Positions 23,710 through 35,540 of a stretch of 36,067 nt of DNA are shown piece after piece. The stretch covers positions 1 through 36,067 of the forward strand of contig JAGQUM010000037.1 in NCBI GenBank assembly GCA_020438485.1, given 5' to 3'. Position 1 is the first letter of the stretch. Each line of letters opens with the position of its first letter. Origin of the DNA: Thermoleophilia bacterium (lineage in GTDB: Bacteria > Actinomycetota > Thermoleophilia > Miltoncostaeales > Miltoncostaeaceae). A model generated the notes under the pieces. The model saw only the letters and a program-made list of their open reading frames with translations. It was not told the DNA's origin and made no database searches. A program made the translations under genes and the position numbers.

Positions 23710-24633
23710 ATGAGCACGGCAACGCCCGACGCGCCGGCGGGTCTTCGGACCCGCCGGATTCGCCCGCTGGAGCAGGGGACGCTGCTGATCCTCGGCTCGG
23801 CGGCTGCCCTCTCCGTCCTGATCACCATCGGTATCGTCTTCACGCTCGTCGAGGAGGGGTGGGGGTTCTGGTCGAAGGCGTCGCCGGTCGACTTCCTGAC
23901 CGGCAGGGACTGGTTCCCCGTCAGCGACGAGTTCGGCGTGTTGCCGCTGCTGTCCGGCTCGGTGATGATCGCCCTGCTCGCCGGCATCTTCGCGGTGCCG
24001 GTGGGTCTCGGCTCGGCGATCTACCTCTCTGAGTACGCGTCGCCCCGGGCGCGCGGCCTCATCAAGCCGGTGCTCGAGCTGCTGGCGGGCATGCCCACCA
24101 TCGTGCTGGGCTTCTTCGCGCTCGACACCATCAACCCCGTGCTGCAGAGGCTGGGGCTGGTGGACAAGAACCAGATCTACAGCTATCTCGCCGCCGGCCT
24201 GGTGGTGGGCCTGCTGATCGTGCCGTTCATCGCGTCGCTGTCGGAGGACGCGCTGCGCGCCGTGCCGCGCTCCATGCGCGAGGGCGCGTACGGCCTCGGG
24301 GCCACCCGCCGGGTCGTCGCCACGAAGATCATCGTCCCCGCCGCCCTGTCGGGCATCATGGCGTCCATCGTGCTGGCGCTGTCGCGCGCGGTGGGTGAGA
24401 CGATGGCCGTGACCCTGGCCGCCGGCACCCAGCCCAACCTCACGTGGAACCCGTTCGACCAGGGCCAGACGATCACGTCGGTCATCGTGGCGGTCTCGAA
24501 GGGCGAGGCCAGCCGCGGCACGACCATCTACCAGTCGATCTTCGCGATCGGCCTGGTGCTGTTCGTGGTCACGCTCGTTATCAACATCATCGCCGTGCAG
24601 ATCGTGCGGCGCTTCCGGACGGTGTACAACTGA
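23710..24633 (+). CDS. pstC: Phosphate ABC transporter permease PstC
   Basis: PstC is one half of the phosphate channel. The 307-aa protein has six predicted membrane helices, from LLILGSAAALSVLITIGIVF to the last helix before a short basic tail. The MetI-type permease loop contacting PstB reads EDALRAVPRSMREGAYGLGA, followed by TRRVVATKIIVPAALSGIMA. It begins 13 nt after pstS and its stop overlaps the pstA start (TGATG), so translation is coupled. Length and motif spacing are normal. Confidence 0.95.
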   Translation: MSTATPDAPAGLRTRRIRPLEQGTLLILGSAAALSVLITIGIVFTLVEEGWGFWSKASPVDFLTGRDWFPVSDEFGVLPLLSGSVMIALLAGIFAVPVGLGSAIYLSEYASPRARGLIKPVLELLAGMPTIVLGFFALDTINPVLQRLGLVDKNQIYSYLAAGLVVGLLIVPFIASLSEDALRAVPRSMREGAYGLGATRRVVATKIIVPAALSGIMASIVLALSRAVGETMAVTLAAGTQPNLTWNPFDQGQTITSVIVAVSKGEASRGTTIYQSIFAIGLVLFVVTLVINIIAVQIVRRFRTVYN

Positions 24634-25682
24634 TGGCCACGACCGCCGCACCGCAGTCGTCCGCCGAGGCGCGCCCCCTCGCCCGCAAGAAGTTCCAGCC
24701 GGCCGAGGTCGCGTTCGAGTGGGCGCTGCGCCTGTCCATCGCCCTCGCCCTCGGGGCGCTCGTCTGGTTGTTCGTCAGCGTGCTGACCGAGGGGGCCTCC
24801 TCCCTTTCGTGGGACTTCCTCACCAGCAAGGCGTCGTCGTCGGCCGCGCGCGCCGGCTTCAAGAACGCCCTGTACGGCTCGCTGGTGCTCATGATGATCA
24901 CGGTGGCCGTCGCCGTGCCCCTGGGATTCGCGGCCGCGACGTACCTCGAGAAGTTCGCCCCCATGTCCAAGGACGAGCTGCGGGTCATCGCCATGCGGCG
25001 CCAGCGCGCCCTGGAGCACCGCCGCGGGCACGGCCTGTCGGGCATCCGCCTGCTGCTCGCCCGCATCGGTGTGGCGGCCAGCAGGGTGTGGGCGACGATC
25101 GGGCCCCCCATCAACCGGATCGTCGAGGTCAACATCTCGAACCTCGCGGCCGTGCCGTCGATCATCTACGGCCTGCTGGGGCTCGCCCTGTTCGTGTCGA
25201 TCATGGGGGTGAGCAAGTCCCTGCTTGCCGGCGGCCTGACCCTGGCCATCCTCGTGCTGCCCATCATCATCATCGCGTCCCGCGAGGCCATCCGGGCGGT
25301 ACCCAGCTCCATCGAGCAGGGGGCCATGGCCCTGGGCGCCACCAAGTGGCAGGCCGTGCGCAGCCAGGTGCTGCCGGCGGCGCTGCCCGGCATGCTCACG
25401 GGCACCATCCTGGCCACGTCGCGCGCGATCGGCGAGACGGCGCCGCTGATCGTGGTGGGCGGCGCCGCGTACTCCACCAAGGTTCCCAGCCTCAACCCGC
25501 TGCAGGCGGGCGATCAGCCCCTGCTCGCCATGCCGCTCCAGATCTTCGACTGGGTGGAGCGCCCCCAGGAGACCCTGTGGGGGCCGCTCGCGGCCGCCGG
25601 CATCCTGGTCCTGATCGGTACGCTGGTGGTGATGAATCTCATCGCCATCGTTCTCCGCAACCGTTTCTCGCGCAGCTGGTAG
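24633..25682 (+). CDS. pstA: Phosphate ABC transporter permease PstA, with inserted segment
   Basis: PstA is the second half of the phosphate channel. The 349-aa protein has the permease coupling loop [20 protein letters not shown] and the usual [17 protein letters not shown]-like block (here [18 protein letters not shown]). About residues 111-159, between TYLEKFAP and NRIVEVN, lie some 49 mostly basic residues ([31 protein letters not shown]) that ordinary PstA proteins of about 290-300 aa lack. The frame stays open and codon use is unchanged. It overlaps pstC by 1 nt and precedes pstB. Confidence 0.93.
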   Translation: MATTAAPQSSAEARPLARKKFQPAEVAFEWALRLSIALALGALVWLFVSVLTEGASSLSWDFLTSKASSSAARAGFKNALYGSLVLMMITVAVAVPLGFAAATYLEKFAPMSKDELRVIAMRRQRALEHRRGHGLSGIRLLLARIGVAASRVWATIGPPINRIVEVNISNLAAVPSIIYGLLGLALFVSIMGVSKSLLAGGLTLAILVLPIIIIASREAIRAVPSSIEQGAMALGATKWQAVRSQVLPAALPGMLTGTILATSRAIGETAPLIVVGGAAYSTKVPSLNPLQAGDQPLLAMPLQIFDWVERPQETLWGPLAAAGILVLIGTLVVMNLIAIVLRNRFSRSW

Positions 25683-25692
25683 GAGGCTGACG

Positions 25693-26619
25693 ATGTCCGA
25701 CGAGCGAACCGCCGTGACGACTGACGAAGACGAGGCACTCGCAGTGACCGACCAGGAACCAAGGCAGTCCGATCCCCGCGTCGGCGACGGCCCCGGGATC
25801 TCGGTGGCGGGACCGGCGCAGGGCTCCCGCGACGGCGCACAGCAGGAGACGGTGGTGTTCGAGGCCAGCGGCGTCAACGTCCACTACGGCACCAACCTGG
25901 CGCTGAAGGGCGTCGATATCCCCATCTACCGGCGCGAGATCACGGCCCTCATCGGCCCGTCCGGCTGCGGGAAGTCGACGTTTCTGCGCTGCCTCAACCG
26001 CACGAACGACCTCATCCCGGGCGCCGCCGTCAGCGGGGACCTGACGTTTCACGGCGAGGACATGTACGCGCCCGACATCGACGCGGTCGACCTGCGCCGT
26101 CGCGTCGGGATGGTGTTCCAGAAGCCCAACCCGTTCCCCAAGTCCATCCGCGAGAACCTCGCATTCGGGATGAAGGTCAACGGCCTGAAGGCGAACGACG
26201 ACGCGATCGAGCGTGTGCTTCGCCGCGCCGCGCTGTGGGACGAGGTCAAGGACAAGCTGGGCGACGACGCGTACGCGCTTTCCGGCGGCCAGCAGCAGCG
26301 CCTGTGCATCGCCCGCGCCATCGCCGTCGAGCCCGAGGTGATCCTGATGGACGAGCCGTGCTCGGCCCTCGACCCCATCTCGACGCTGGCGATCGAGGAT
26401 CTGATGCGCGAGCTGCGCGAGCAGTACACGATCGTGATCGTGACGCACAACATGCAGCAGGCGGCCCGCGTCAGCGACCGCACCGCGTTCTTCACGGTGG
26501 AGCAGCCCGGCGACGGCAGCCGCTACGGCATCCTGGCCGAGCATGACCACACCGAGAAGATGTTCCGGGCGCCCGAGGACCAGCGCACGCAGGACTACAT
26601 CACCGGCCGCTTCGGCTGA
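25693..26619 (+). CDS. pstB: Phosphate ABC transporter ATPase PstB
   Basis: PstB powers the PstCA channel. The 308-aa protein has Walker [21 protein letters not shown], the typical PstB block [19 protein letters not shown], the signature [16 protein letters not shown] and Walker [14 protein letters not shown]. The first 55 residues or so are an acidic, disordered-looking extension that most PstB proteins lack; the core begins around [14 protein letters not shown] later start is possible, but GGAGG lies 6 nt before this ATG and supports it. No phoU follows in the window. Confidence 0.95.
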   Translation: MSDERTAVTTDEDEALAVTDQEPRQSDPRVGDGPGISVAGPAQGSRDGAQQETVVFEASGVNVHYGTNLALKGVDIPIYRREITALIGPSGCGKSTFLRCLNRTNDLIPGAAVSGDLTFHGEDMYAPDIDAVDLRRRVGMVFQKPNPFPKSIRENLAFGMKVNGLKANDDAIERVLRRAALWDEVKDKLGDDAYALSGGQQQRLCIARAIAVEPEVILMDEPCSALDPISTLAIEDLMRELREQYTIVIVTHNMQQAARVSDRTAFFTVEQPGDGSRYGILAEHDHTEKMFRAPEDQRTQDYITGRFG

Positions 26620-26686
26620 CGCCGCCGGGGGCGGCCCGACACGCCGCCGGCGCGTTTCCGACCGTTTCGCCTGCGGGGAGGTCCGC

Positions 26687-26692
26687 TAACCT
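26687..26692 (+). promoter_or_regulatory. Leaderless-type -10 element (PAS-GAF gene)
   Basis: TAACCT lies 5 nt before the GTG at 26698 and 8 nt before a second GTG at 26701. It indicates that this gene has a promoter separate from the pst operon. Confidence 0.5.
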
Positions 26693-26697
26693 TGCCC

Positions 26698-28065
26698 GTG
26701 GTGGGCGACGGGATCGAGATGCTCGGCGTGGTGGCGGTGGTGCTGGCACTGGTCGCCATCCTTCTGTGGCGCCAGGCCGCAGCCGGGCGCGCGGAGCTGC
26801 GCCGCGTCCGGGGGCTGGCCGACCGGGAGTCCGAGCGCTTCGCGTCGCTCGTGTCCGGTTCCCCCGCGGGCATCTACCAGATCGACAGCGAGGGGCGCGT
26901 CGTGTTCGCGAACCCGGCCTGGCGGCAGATGGCGGGGTTCGGCCCCGACGAGGATGTCGGCAACGAGTGGGCGCAGCGGATCCACCCCGACGACCTCGCC
27001 CAGATGGCCGAGTGGCAGCGGCAGGCCAGAGAGGGGGCCGCGACCATCGAGAGCGCGTTCCGGTTCATCCGCCCGGGGGGCGAGGAGCGCTGGTTCGAGG
27101 GCCGGACGGCCGCGCTGCCCGCTGACGACGGGGCCGTCGCGGGGTTCATCGGGACGATCATCGACGTGACCGAGCGGGAACGGACGCGCATCCGCCTGGG
27201 GGAGTCGGAACGCCTGCACCGCGCCATCGTGGACGGCGCCGTCGAGGCGTTCGTCATGACCGATCGCGACGGCGTCATCGTGGCGGTGAACCCCGCCGCG
27301 AAGGTGATGTTCGCCGTCCGCGAGGGGGACGTCGAAGGGCAGCACCTCGCGACGCTCATCCCCGGGATCACGGAGATGGTCACGCACGCGCCGCGGCGGA
27401 TGGAGGCCCGCCGCTCCGACGGGCGGACCGTGATGGTCGACGTGTCGATCAGCTTCGCCCACACCCGCGACGCCCGGTTCACCGCCATCGCGCGCGACGT
27501 CACGGCCGAGGTGGAGGGCGAACGCCGCCGGCGGGAGCACGACCTCGAGCAGACCGCCCTGCGCGACCTGGCGGCCAGCATTCCGGCGTCCGCGGGCATC
27601 GACGCCCTGGCGCGCGACGCGTCCGGCCGCCTGCTGGGGCTGACGGGCGTCGACACGGTCCTCGTGGCGGAGTTCGTCGACGATGGGACGGCCGCCGTGC
27701 TGCGCGGCTCGGCGTCCCGCACGGGCCCGTCCGTCGCCGCGGGCGCGCGGCACCGGCTGGTTCCCGACGGGCCGCTGCAGCGCGTGCTGGGGCTGGGGCA
27801 CTTCGCGTCGCGGGGCGTCGGCGGCGCCGACGCGCGCGTCGGTCCGGTGATGCTCGCTCGCCAGCTGTGCGTACCCATCATCAGCGACGACCGGGTGTGG
27901 GGCGCCCTGGTCGCGGGCAACGTCACCCCGGGCCCCCTCCCGGACCGGCTGCAGGAGACGCTGAGGGGCTTCGCCGGCATCCTGGGTCTCGCCGTGTGGG
28001 CCGACGGGCGTCGACCGGCGGGCGAACCGCCGGACGCCCCGGACGCGGGGACGGCCACGGACTGA
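26698..28065 (+). CDS. Membrane-anchored PAS-PAS-GAF sensor protein without output domain
   Basis: The 455-aa protein starts with one membrane helix (MLGVVAVVLALVAILLW). It then has two PAS domains: about 45-155 with GIYQIDSEGRVVFANPAWRQ, ending in GTIIDVTERERT, and about 165-270 with MTDRDGVIVAVNPAAKVMF, ending in IARDVTAEVEGE. A GAF-like domain (about 290-435) follows, with LCVPIISDDRVWGALVAGN. No kinase, GGDEF, EAL, phosphatase or HTH region follows, so how it signals is unclear; it may act through a partner. It sits just after pstB but has its own -10 box. The choice between GTG 26698 and 26701 changes one residue. Confidence 0.88.
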   Translation: MVGDGIEMLGVVAVVLALVAILLWRQAAAGRAELRRVRGLADRESERFASLVSGSPAGIYQIDSEGRVVFANPAWRQMAGFGPDEDVGNEWAQRIHPDDLAQMAEWQRQAREGAATIESAFRFIRPGGEERWFEGRTAALPADDGAVAGFIGTIIDVTERERTRIRLGESERLHRAIVDGAVEAFVMTDRDGVIVAVNPAAKVMFAVREGDVEGQHLATLIPGITEMVTHAPRRMEARRSDGRTVMVDVSISFAHTRDARFTAIARDVTAEVEGERRRREHDLEQTALRDLAASIPASAGIDALARDASGRLLGLTGVDTVLVAEFVDDGTAAVLRGSASRTGPSVAAGARHRLVPDGPLQRVLGLGHFASRGVGGADARVGPVMLARQLCVPIISDDRVWGALVAGNVTPGPLPDRLQETLRGFAGILGLAVWADGRRPAGEPPDAPDAGTATD

Positions 28066-28089
28066 AGCCGGGCCCCGGGGTGCACGCCC

Positions 28090-28131
28090 CGGCGGCGGGC
28101 GTGGGGTGCCGCGTCCCCACGCCCGCCGCCG
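28090..28131. terminator. Perfect 17-bp hairpin between convergent genes
   Basis: Positions 28090-28106 are the exact reverse complement of 28115-28131, with an 8-nt loop. It lies between the ends of the PAS-GAF gene and the aconitase gene and should stop transcription from both sides. Confidence 0.85.
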
Positions 28132-28138
28132 CAGGCCG

Positions 28139-30832
<2,694 letters not shown>

Positions 30833-30952
30833 GGGACCTCCTGAAGTGGGTGGCGACGCCGACCACCAACCCTACTCCATCCCCGCCTGGATCGACGCGA
30901 AATGCAGCGCTTTCGCGCAGTGTGCGGTGCGACTTCCCTGGGGGCCCCGCGA

Positions 30953-30969
30953 TGTGACCGTGGTGTGAC
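30953..30969. promoter_or_regulatory. Possible two-unit PHO-like repeat between acnA and phoA
   Basis: TGTGAC occurs at 30953-30958 and again at 30964-30969, 11 bp apart, with matching flanks on the minus strand (GTCACA then C, then CG). The 11-bp period matches the pstS PHO box, but there are only two units and they point away from phoA. It may be coincidental. Confidence 0.3.
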
Positions 30970-31072
30970 GCGAACGGGCTTTCGGGGCTCGGCACGCCAC
31001 GCGAGCATTCCCCCGTCGGCGCGCGGAACGCGGCGCGCCGTCGTCCACCGCTCAATACCAGGGAGATCCCCC

Positions 31073-32545
31073 TTGCTCCGACTCCGCAGCCGCCGCACCC
31101 TGGCGCTCGGCGCCGCAGGTGCCGTCGCGCTCTCCGGTGTGGCCATCGCCACCAACTACGCCGAGCGCGACCGCTCGGCCCAATTGAAGGCCCAGATCGA
31201 CGGGCACGTCCCGAAGAACGTGATCCTGTTCATCGGCGACGGCATGGGCGACTCCGAGGTCACCCTCGCCCGCTACTACGCCAAGGGCGCCGCCGGCCGC
31301 CTCAACATGGACCGGCTTCCGTTCCGCGGCAGCTCCATCCACTACGTCCTGTCGCCGGGTCCCGGTCCCGACTACGCGCCCAACTACGTCGGCGACTCCG
31401 CCCCGACGGCCACGGCGTGGTCCACCGGCAAGCGCACGGTCGACGGTCGCGTCTCGCAGGGCCCGTCGAGCGCCCTCAACGTGCCCGGCAGCAACGACGG
31501 CTACCGCACGTTCATGGAGATCGCCCGCGACCGCGGCAAGGCGACGGGCAACGTGTCCACCGCCGAGATCACCGACGCCACGCCGGCGGGCCCCAGCGCG
31601 CACATCTCGCAGCGCGCGTGCCAGGGTCCCGACGACACGCGCAAGACGTGCCCCAGCGAGGCCAAGGAGAACGGCGGCCTCGGATCCATCGCCGAGCAGC
31701 AGGCTGACGCGGGCTTCGACGTGGTGCTGGGCGGCGGCCGCAACCGGTACGCGCAGCCCGTCCTGGCCGGCGGCGCGACCACCGTGCTCGACTACGCCCG
31801 CGGCAAGGGTTACACGCAGCAGCCCGCCACGGCCGACGACCTCGCCAAGGTGAGCTCGCTGCGCCGGGGCAAGGTCCTGGGCCTCTTCAGCAAGGGCAAC
31901 ATGACCACGGAGTACGCCCCGCTTCAGGCCCGCTCCAAGGCGTGGCAGGATGCGCACCCGGGCTTCGACCCGCAGAAGGACGCCGGTAGCGCCGAGACCA
32001 CCTGCGTCGAGACGAATCGGCCGGCCAACGAGCCGTCGCTGTCGGACATGACGGCGAAGGCGATCGAGCTGCTGTCGAAGAACCGCAAGGGCTTCGTGCT
32101 GCAGGTGGAGGGTGCGTCGATCGACAAGCGCGACCACGCCGCGGACGTGTGCGGGCAGATCGGCGAGACCGTGGCGATGGACGACGCGTTGGGCGTCGCT
32201 CTGCAGTTCCAGCGCCGCAACCCCGACACGCTGATCATCGTGACGGCCGACCACTCCCACACGTCGCAGATGATCAACGCCCAGCAGGTGCCGGCGTCGC
32301 TGGCCGCATACGCGACGCTCAAGACCGTCGACGGCGCGCCCATCCGCGTCGCGTACGGCACCGCCACCGAGGAGGGCGCCTCGCACGGTCACACCGGCGC
32401 GCAGGTGCCGGTCTGGGCCATTGGGCCGCAGGCCGCGAACATCCAGGGCACCATCGACCAGACGGACATCTTCGGTGTCCTGAACGGTCTGCGCCCCTCG
32501 CGCGGCTCGGGCTGGTGGTCACACCGCCCGGCCTACGGCAAGTAG
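31073..32545 (+). CDS. phoA: Alkaline phosphatase, PhoA type, secreted
   Basis: PhoA releases phosphate from organic monoesters outside the membrane. The 490-aa protein closely resembles the E. coli enzyme. VILFIGDGMGDSE holds the first metal Asp and GDSAPTATAWSTGKRT the nucleophile Ser. Then come GNVSTAEITDATPA, EGASIDKRDHAADVCGQIGE, IVTADHSHTSQM and ASHGHTGAQVP, which supply the remaining metal ligands; the arginine of HISQRACQG fits the phosphate-binding position. Cysteines at the positions of both E. coli disulfides are present. No ATG fits; the TTG at 31073 with GGGAG upstream gives an N-terminal export signal containing SRRTLALG, possibly Tat-type. It converges on ettA at a hairpin. Confidence 0.95.
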   Translation: MLRLRSRRTLALGAAGAVALSGVAIATNYAERDRSAQLKAQIDGHVPKNVILFIGDGMGDSEVTLARYYAKGAAGRLNMDRLPFRGSSIHYVLSPGPGPDYAPNYVGDSAPTATAWSTGKRTVDGRVSQGPSSALNVPGSNDGYRTFMEIARDRGKATGNVSTAEITDATPAGPSAHISQRACQGPDDTRKTCPSEAKENGGLGSIAEQQADAGFDVVLGGGRNRYAQPVLAGGATTVLDYARGKGYTQQPATADDLAKVSSLRRGKVLGLFSKGNMTTEYAPLQARSKAWQDAHPGFDPQKDAGSAETTCVETNRPANEPSLSDMTAKAIELLSKNRKGFVLQVEGASIDKRDHAADVCGQIGETVAMDDALGVALQFQRRNPDTLIIVTADHSHTSQMINAQQVPASLAAYATLKTVDGAPIRVAYGTATEEGASHGHTGAQVPVWAIGPQAANIQGTIDQTDIFGVLNGLRPSRGSGWWSHRPAYGK

Positions 32546-32557
32546 CCGCCGGCTGTC

Positions 32558-32590
32558 GCGCCCGGGGGTTCATCGCGAACACCCGGGCGC
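32558..32590. terminator. Bidirectional hairpin between phoA and ettA
   Basis: GCGCCCGGG (32558-32566) pairs with CCCGGGCGC (32582-32590), and inside it GTTC (32568-32571) pairs with GAAC (32577-32580) across a single mismatch. The loop is ATCGC. It lies 13 nt after the phoA stop and 13 nt past the ettA stop. Confidence 0.8.
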
Positions 32591-32602
32591 ACCCGGCCGG
32601 GG

Positions 32603-34291
<1,689 letters not shown>

Positions 34292-34300
34292 AGGGAGCGC

Positions 34301-34306
34301 AGGTTA
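34301..34306 (-). promoter_or_regulatory. Probable -10 element of ettA, near-leaderless
   Basis: TAACCT lies 9 nt before the ettA ATG; the expected leader is 2-3 nt and no Shine-Dalgarno sequence is present. Confidence 0.45.
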
Positions 34307-34430
34307 GCCGAGCGGCGCGTCGAACGCTGTCCCCACCTTGTTCGAGGTGTAACAGGGATGCCCCGCCGCTCAAGGAACGGTGCGCTACCGTCGAGTCCGA
34401 CATTCAGGAGAGAGCGCGAGGGGCGTCGAC

Positions 34431-34460
34431 GTGGCAATGGCCGTCCGCCCGGTCCCCTAA
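34431..34460 (+). CDS. Possible 9-codon leader peptide whose stop overlaps the next ribosome-binding site
   Basis: A GTG (34431) or the in-frame ATG at 34437 opens a very short frame ending VRPVP-stop. The stop TAA at 34458-34460 is part of TAAGGAGGGG, so its last two bases begin the ribosome-binding site of the next frame at 34472. That layout suits translational coupling or a regulatory leader. GAGGGG lies upstream of the GTG. There is no direct proof that it is translated. Confidence 0.3.
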   Translation: MAMAVRPVP

Positions 34461-34471
34461 GGAGGGGTTCG

Positions 34472-34717
34472 TTGGGTTCGTTGAGTTTTTCGCCGCGCGT
34501 CCGTGACGGCGTCACCGAGGGTGTGGTTGGCCGGTTCAGTGTGGGGGGCTGGGGGCACTACCACCGCAGCGATTGCGCGCAGGCGCCGCGCCGCGGCGAC
34601 GTGGGCGTGCGCAACGTGGTGCACGGCCCGTGGCGGTACCTGTCGACCCATTGGGCGCCGTGCCCGGAGTGCCGACCCCCGCACATGCCGGTGGCCGGGG
34701 ACGTCCGCGCGGCCTGA
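34472..34717 (+). CDS. Possible small Cys/His-rich protein
   Basis: An 81-aa frame starts at a TTG preceded by AAGGAGG at 6-nt spacing, the strongest ribosome-binding site in the window. The product contains WGHYHRSDCAQ and, further on, HWAPCPECRPPHMP. The CxxC pair with nearby His and Cys looks like a small zinc-binding fold. Codon third positions are G/C-rich, as in local genes. I recognise no family. It lies between divergent ettA and the thioredoxin gene and ends 79 nt before the latter. A TTG start and short length keep this tentative. Confidence 0.45.
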   Translation: MGSLSFSPRVRDGVTEGVVGRFSVGGWGHYHRSDCAQAPRRGDVGVRNVVHGPWRYLSTHWAPCPECRPPHMPVAGDVRAA

Positions 34718-34759
34718 CCGGCACCCGCGCCGCGCAGGCGCCCGGCGCGCCCCCTGCGT

Positions 34760-34765
34760 TAGCCT
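34760..34765 (+). promoter_or_regulatory. Probable -10 element of the thioredoxin-TPR gene
   Basis: TAGCCT lies 31 nt before the GTG at 34797, leaving a leader long enough for its GAGGGGGGG ribosome-binding site. Confidence 0.4.
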
Positions 34766-34796
34766 TCCCGGTTCAGGACGCGTGAGGGGGGGACGA

Positions 34797-35534
34797 GTGG
34801 ACGTCACCGAGGGCACGTTCGAGCACGACGTGATCGCGCGCTCGCATGAGACGCCGGTCGTGGTGGACTTCTGGGCGCCGTGGTGCGCCCCCTGCCGGCA
34901 GCTGGCGCCGGTCATCGAGGCGGCCGTCGACGCGACGGGCGGCGAGGTGGTGCTGGCCAAGGTCGACATCGACGAGAACCCGGCGCTCGCCCAGCGCTAC
35001 CGGGTCTCCAGCATCCCGTTCGTGATGGCGTTCACGGGCGGGGAGCCCGCCGGGAGCTTCGTGGGCATGCAGCCCGCCGCCCAGGTGGGCGCGTTCGTGC
35101 GCCGCCTCGTGCCCTCGCGGGCCCAGCGGCTGACCGAGGCCGGCGACGAGGAGTCCCTGCGCGAGGCGATCGAGGCGGACCCCGCGTACGTGCCCGCCCG
35201 CCTGGCCCTGGGCCGGCTGCTGTTCGACGACGGTCGCGACGAGGAGGCCCGCGAGACGCTGCAGCCCGCCGCGTTCGATCCCAAGGCCGGGGGCCTGCTG
35301 GCCCGCCTGGACCTGCGCGACTCCGACGTGCCCGACGTCCAGGCGGGGCTCGACCACCTGGACGCCGGGCGCGTGGAGCCGGGGCTCACGAGCCTGCTCG
35401 ACGCCGTCCGCGCCACCGACGGCGACGTGCGCGACCGCGTGCGCGCCGCGATGGTCGGGGTGTTCGGCGATCTCGGCGACACGCACCCCACCACCATCCG
35501 GTTCCGCAAGCGACTGGCACAGAGCCTGTACTGA
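34797..35534 (+). CDS. Thioredoxin-TPR protein, CnoX (YbbN)-like
   Basis: The 245-aa protein has an N-terminal thioredoxin fold (about 1-105) with FWAPWCAPCRQLAPVIE holding the active-site CAPC, and the cis-proline loop SSIPFVMAF. The C-terminal half is helical and TPR-like (AYVPARLALGRLLFDDGRDE, and the closing RVRAAMVGVFGDLG). This is the layout of CnoX, a chaperone that protects substrates from oxidative damage and hands them to folding machinery (family knowledge). E. coli CnoX lacks one of the two active-site cysteines, whereas here both remain, so redox activity is likely. The GTG at 34797 has GAGGGGGGG 4 nt upstream. Confidence 0.9.
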   Translation: MDVTEGTFEHDVIARSHETPVVVDFWAPWCAPCRQLAPVIEAAVDATGGEVVLAKVDIDENPALAQRYRVSSIPFVMAFTGGEPAGSFVGMQPAAQVGAFVRRLVPSRAQRLTEAGDEESLREAIEADPAYVPARLALGRLLFDDGRDEEARETLQPAAFDPKAGGLLARLDLRDSDVPDVQAGLDHLDAGRVEPGLTSLLDAVRATDGDVRDRVRAAMVGVFGDLGDTHPTTIRFRKRLAQSLY

Positions 35535-35540
35535 GGCCCG

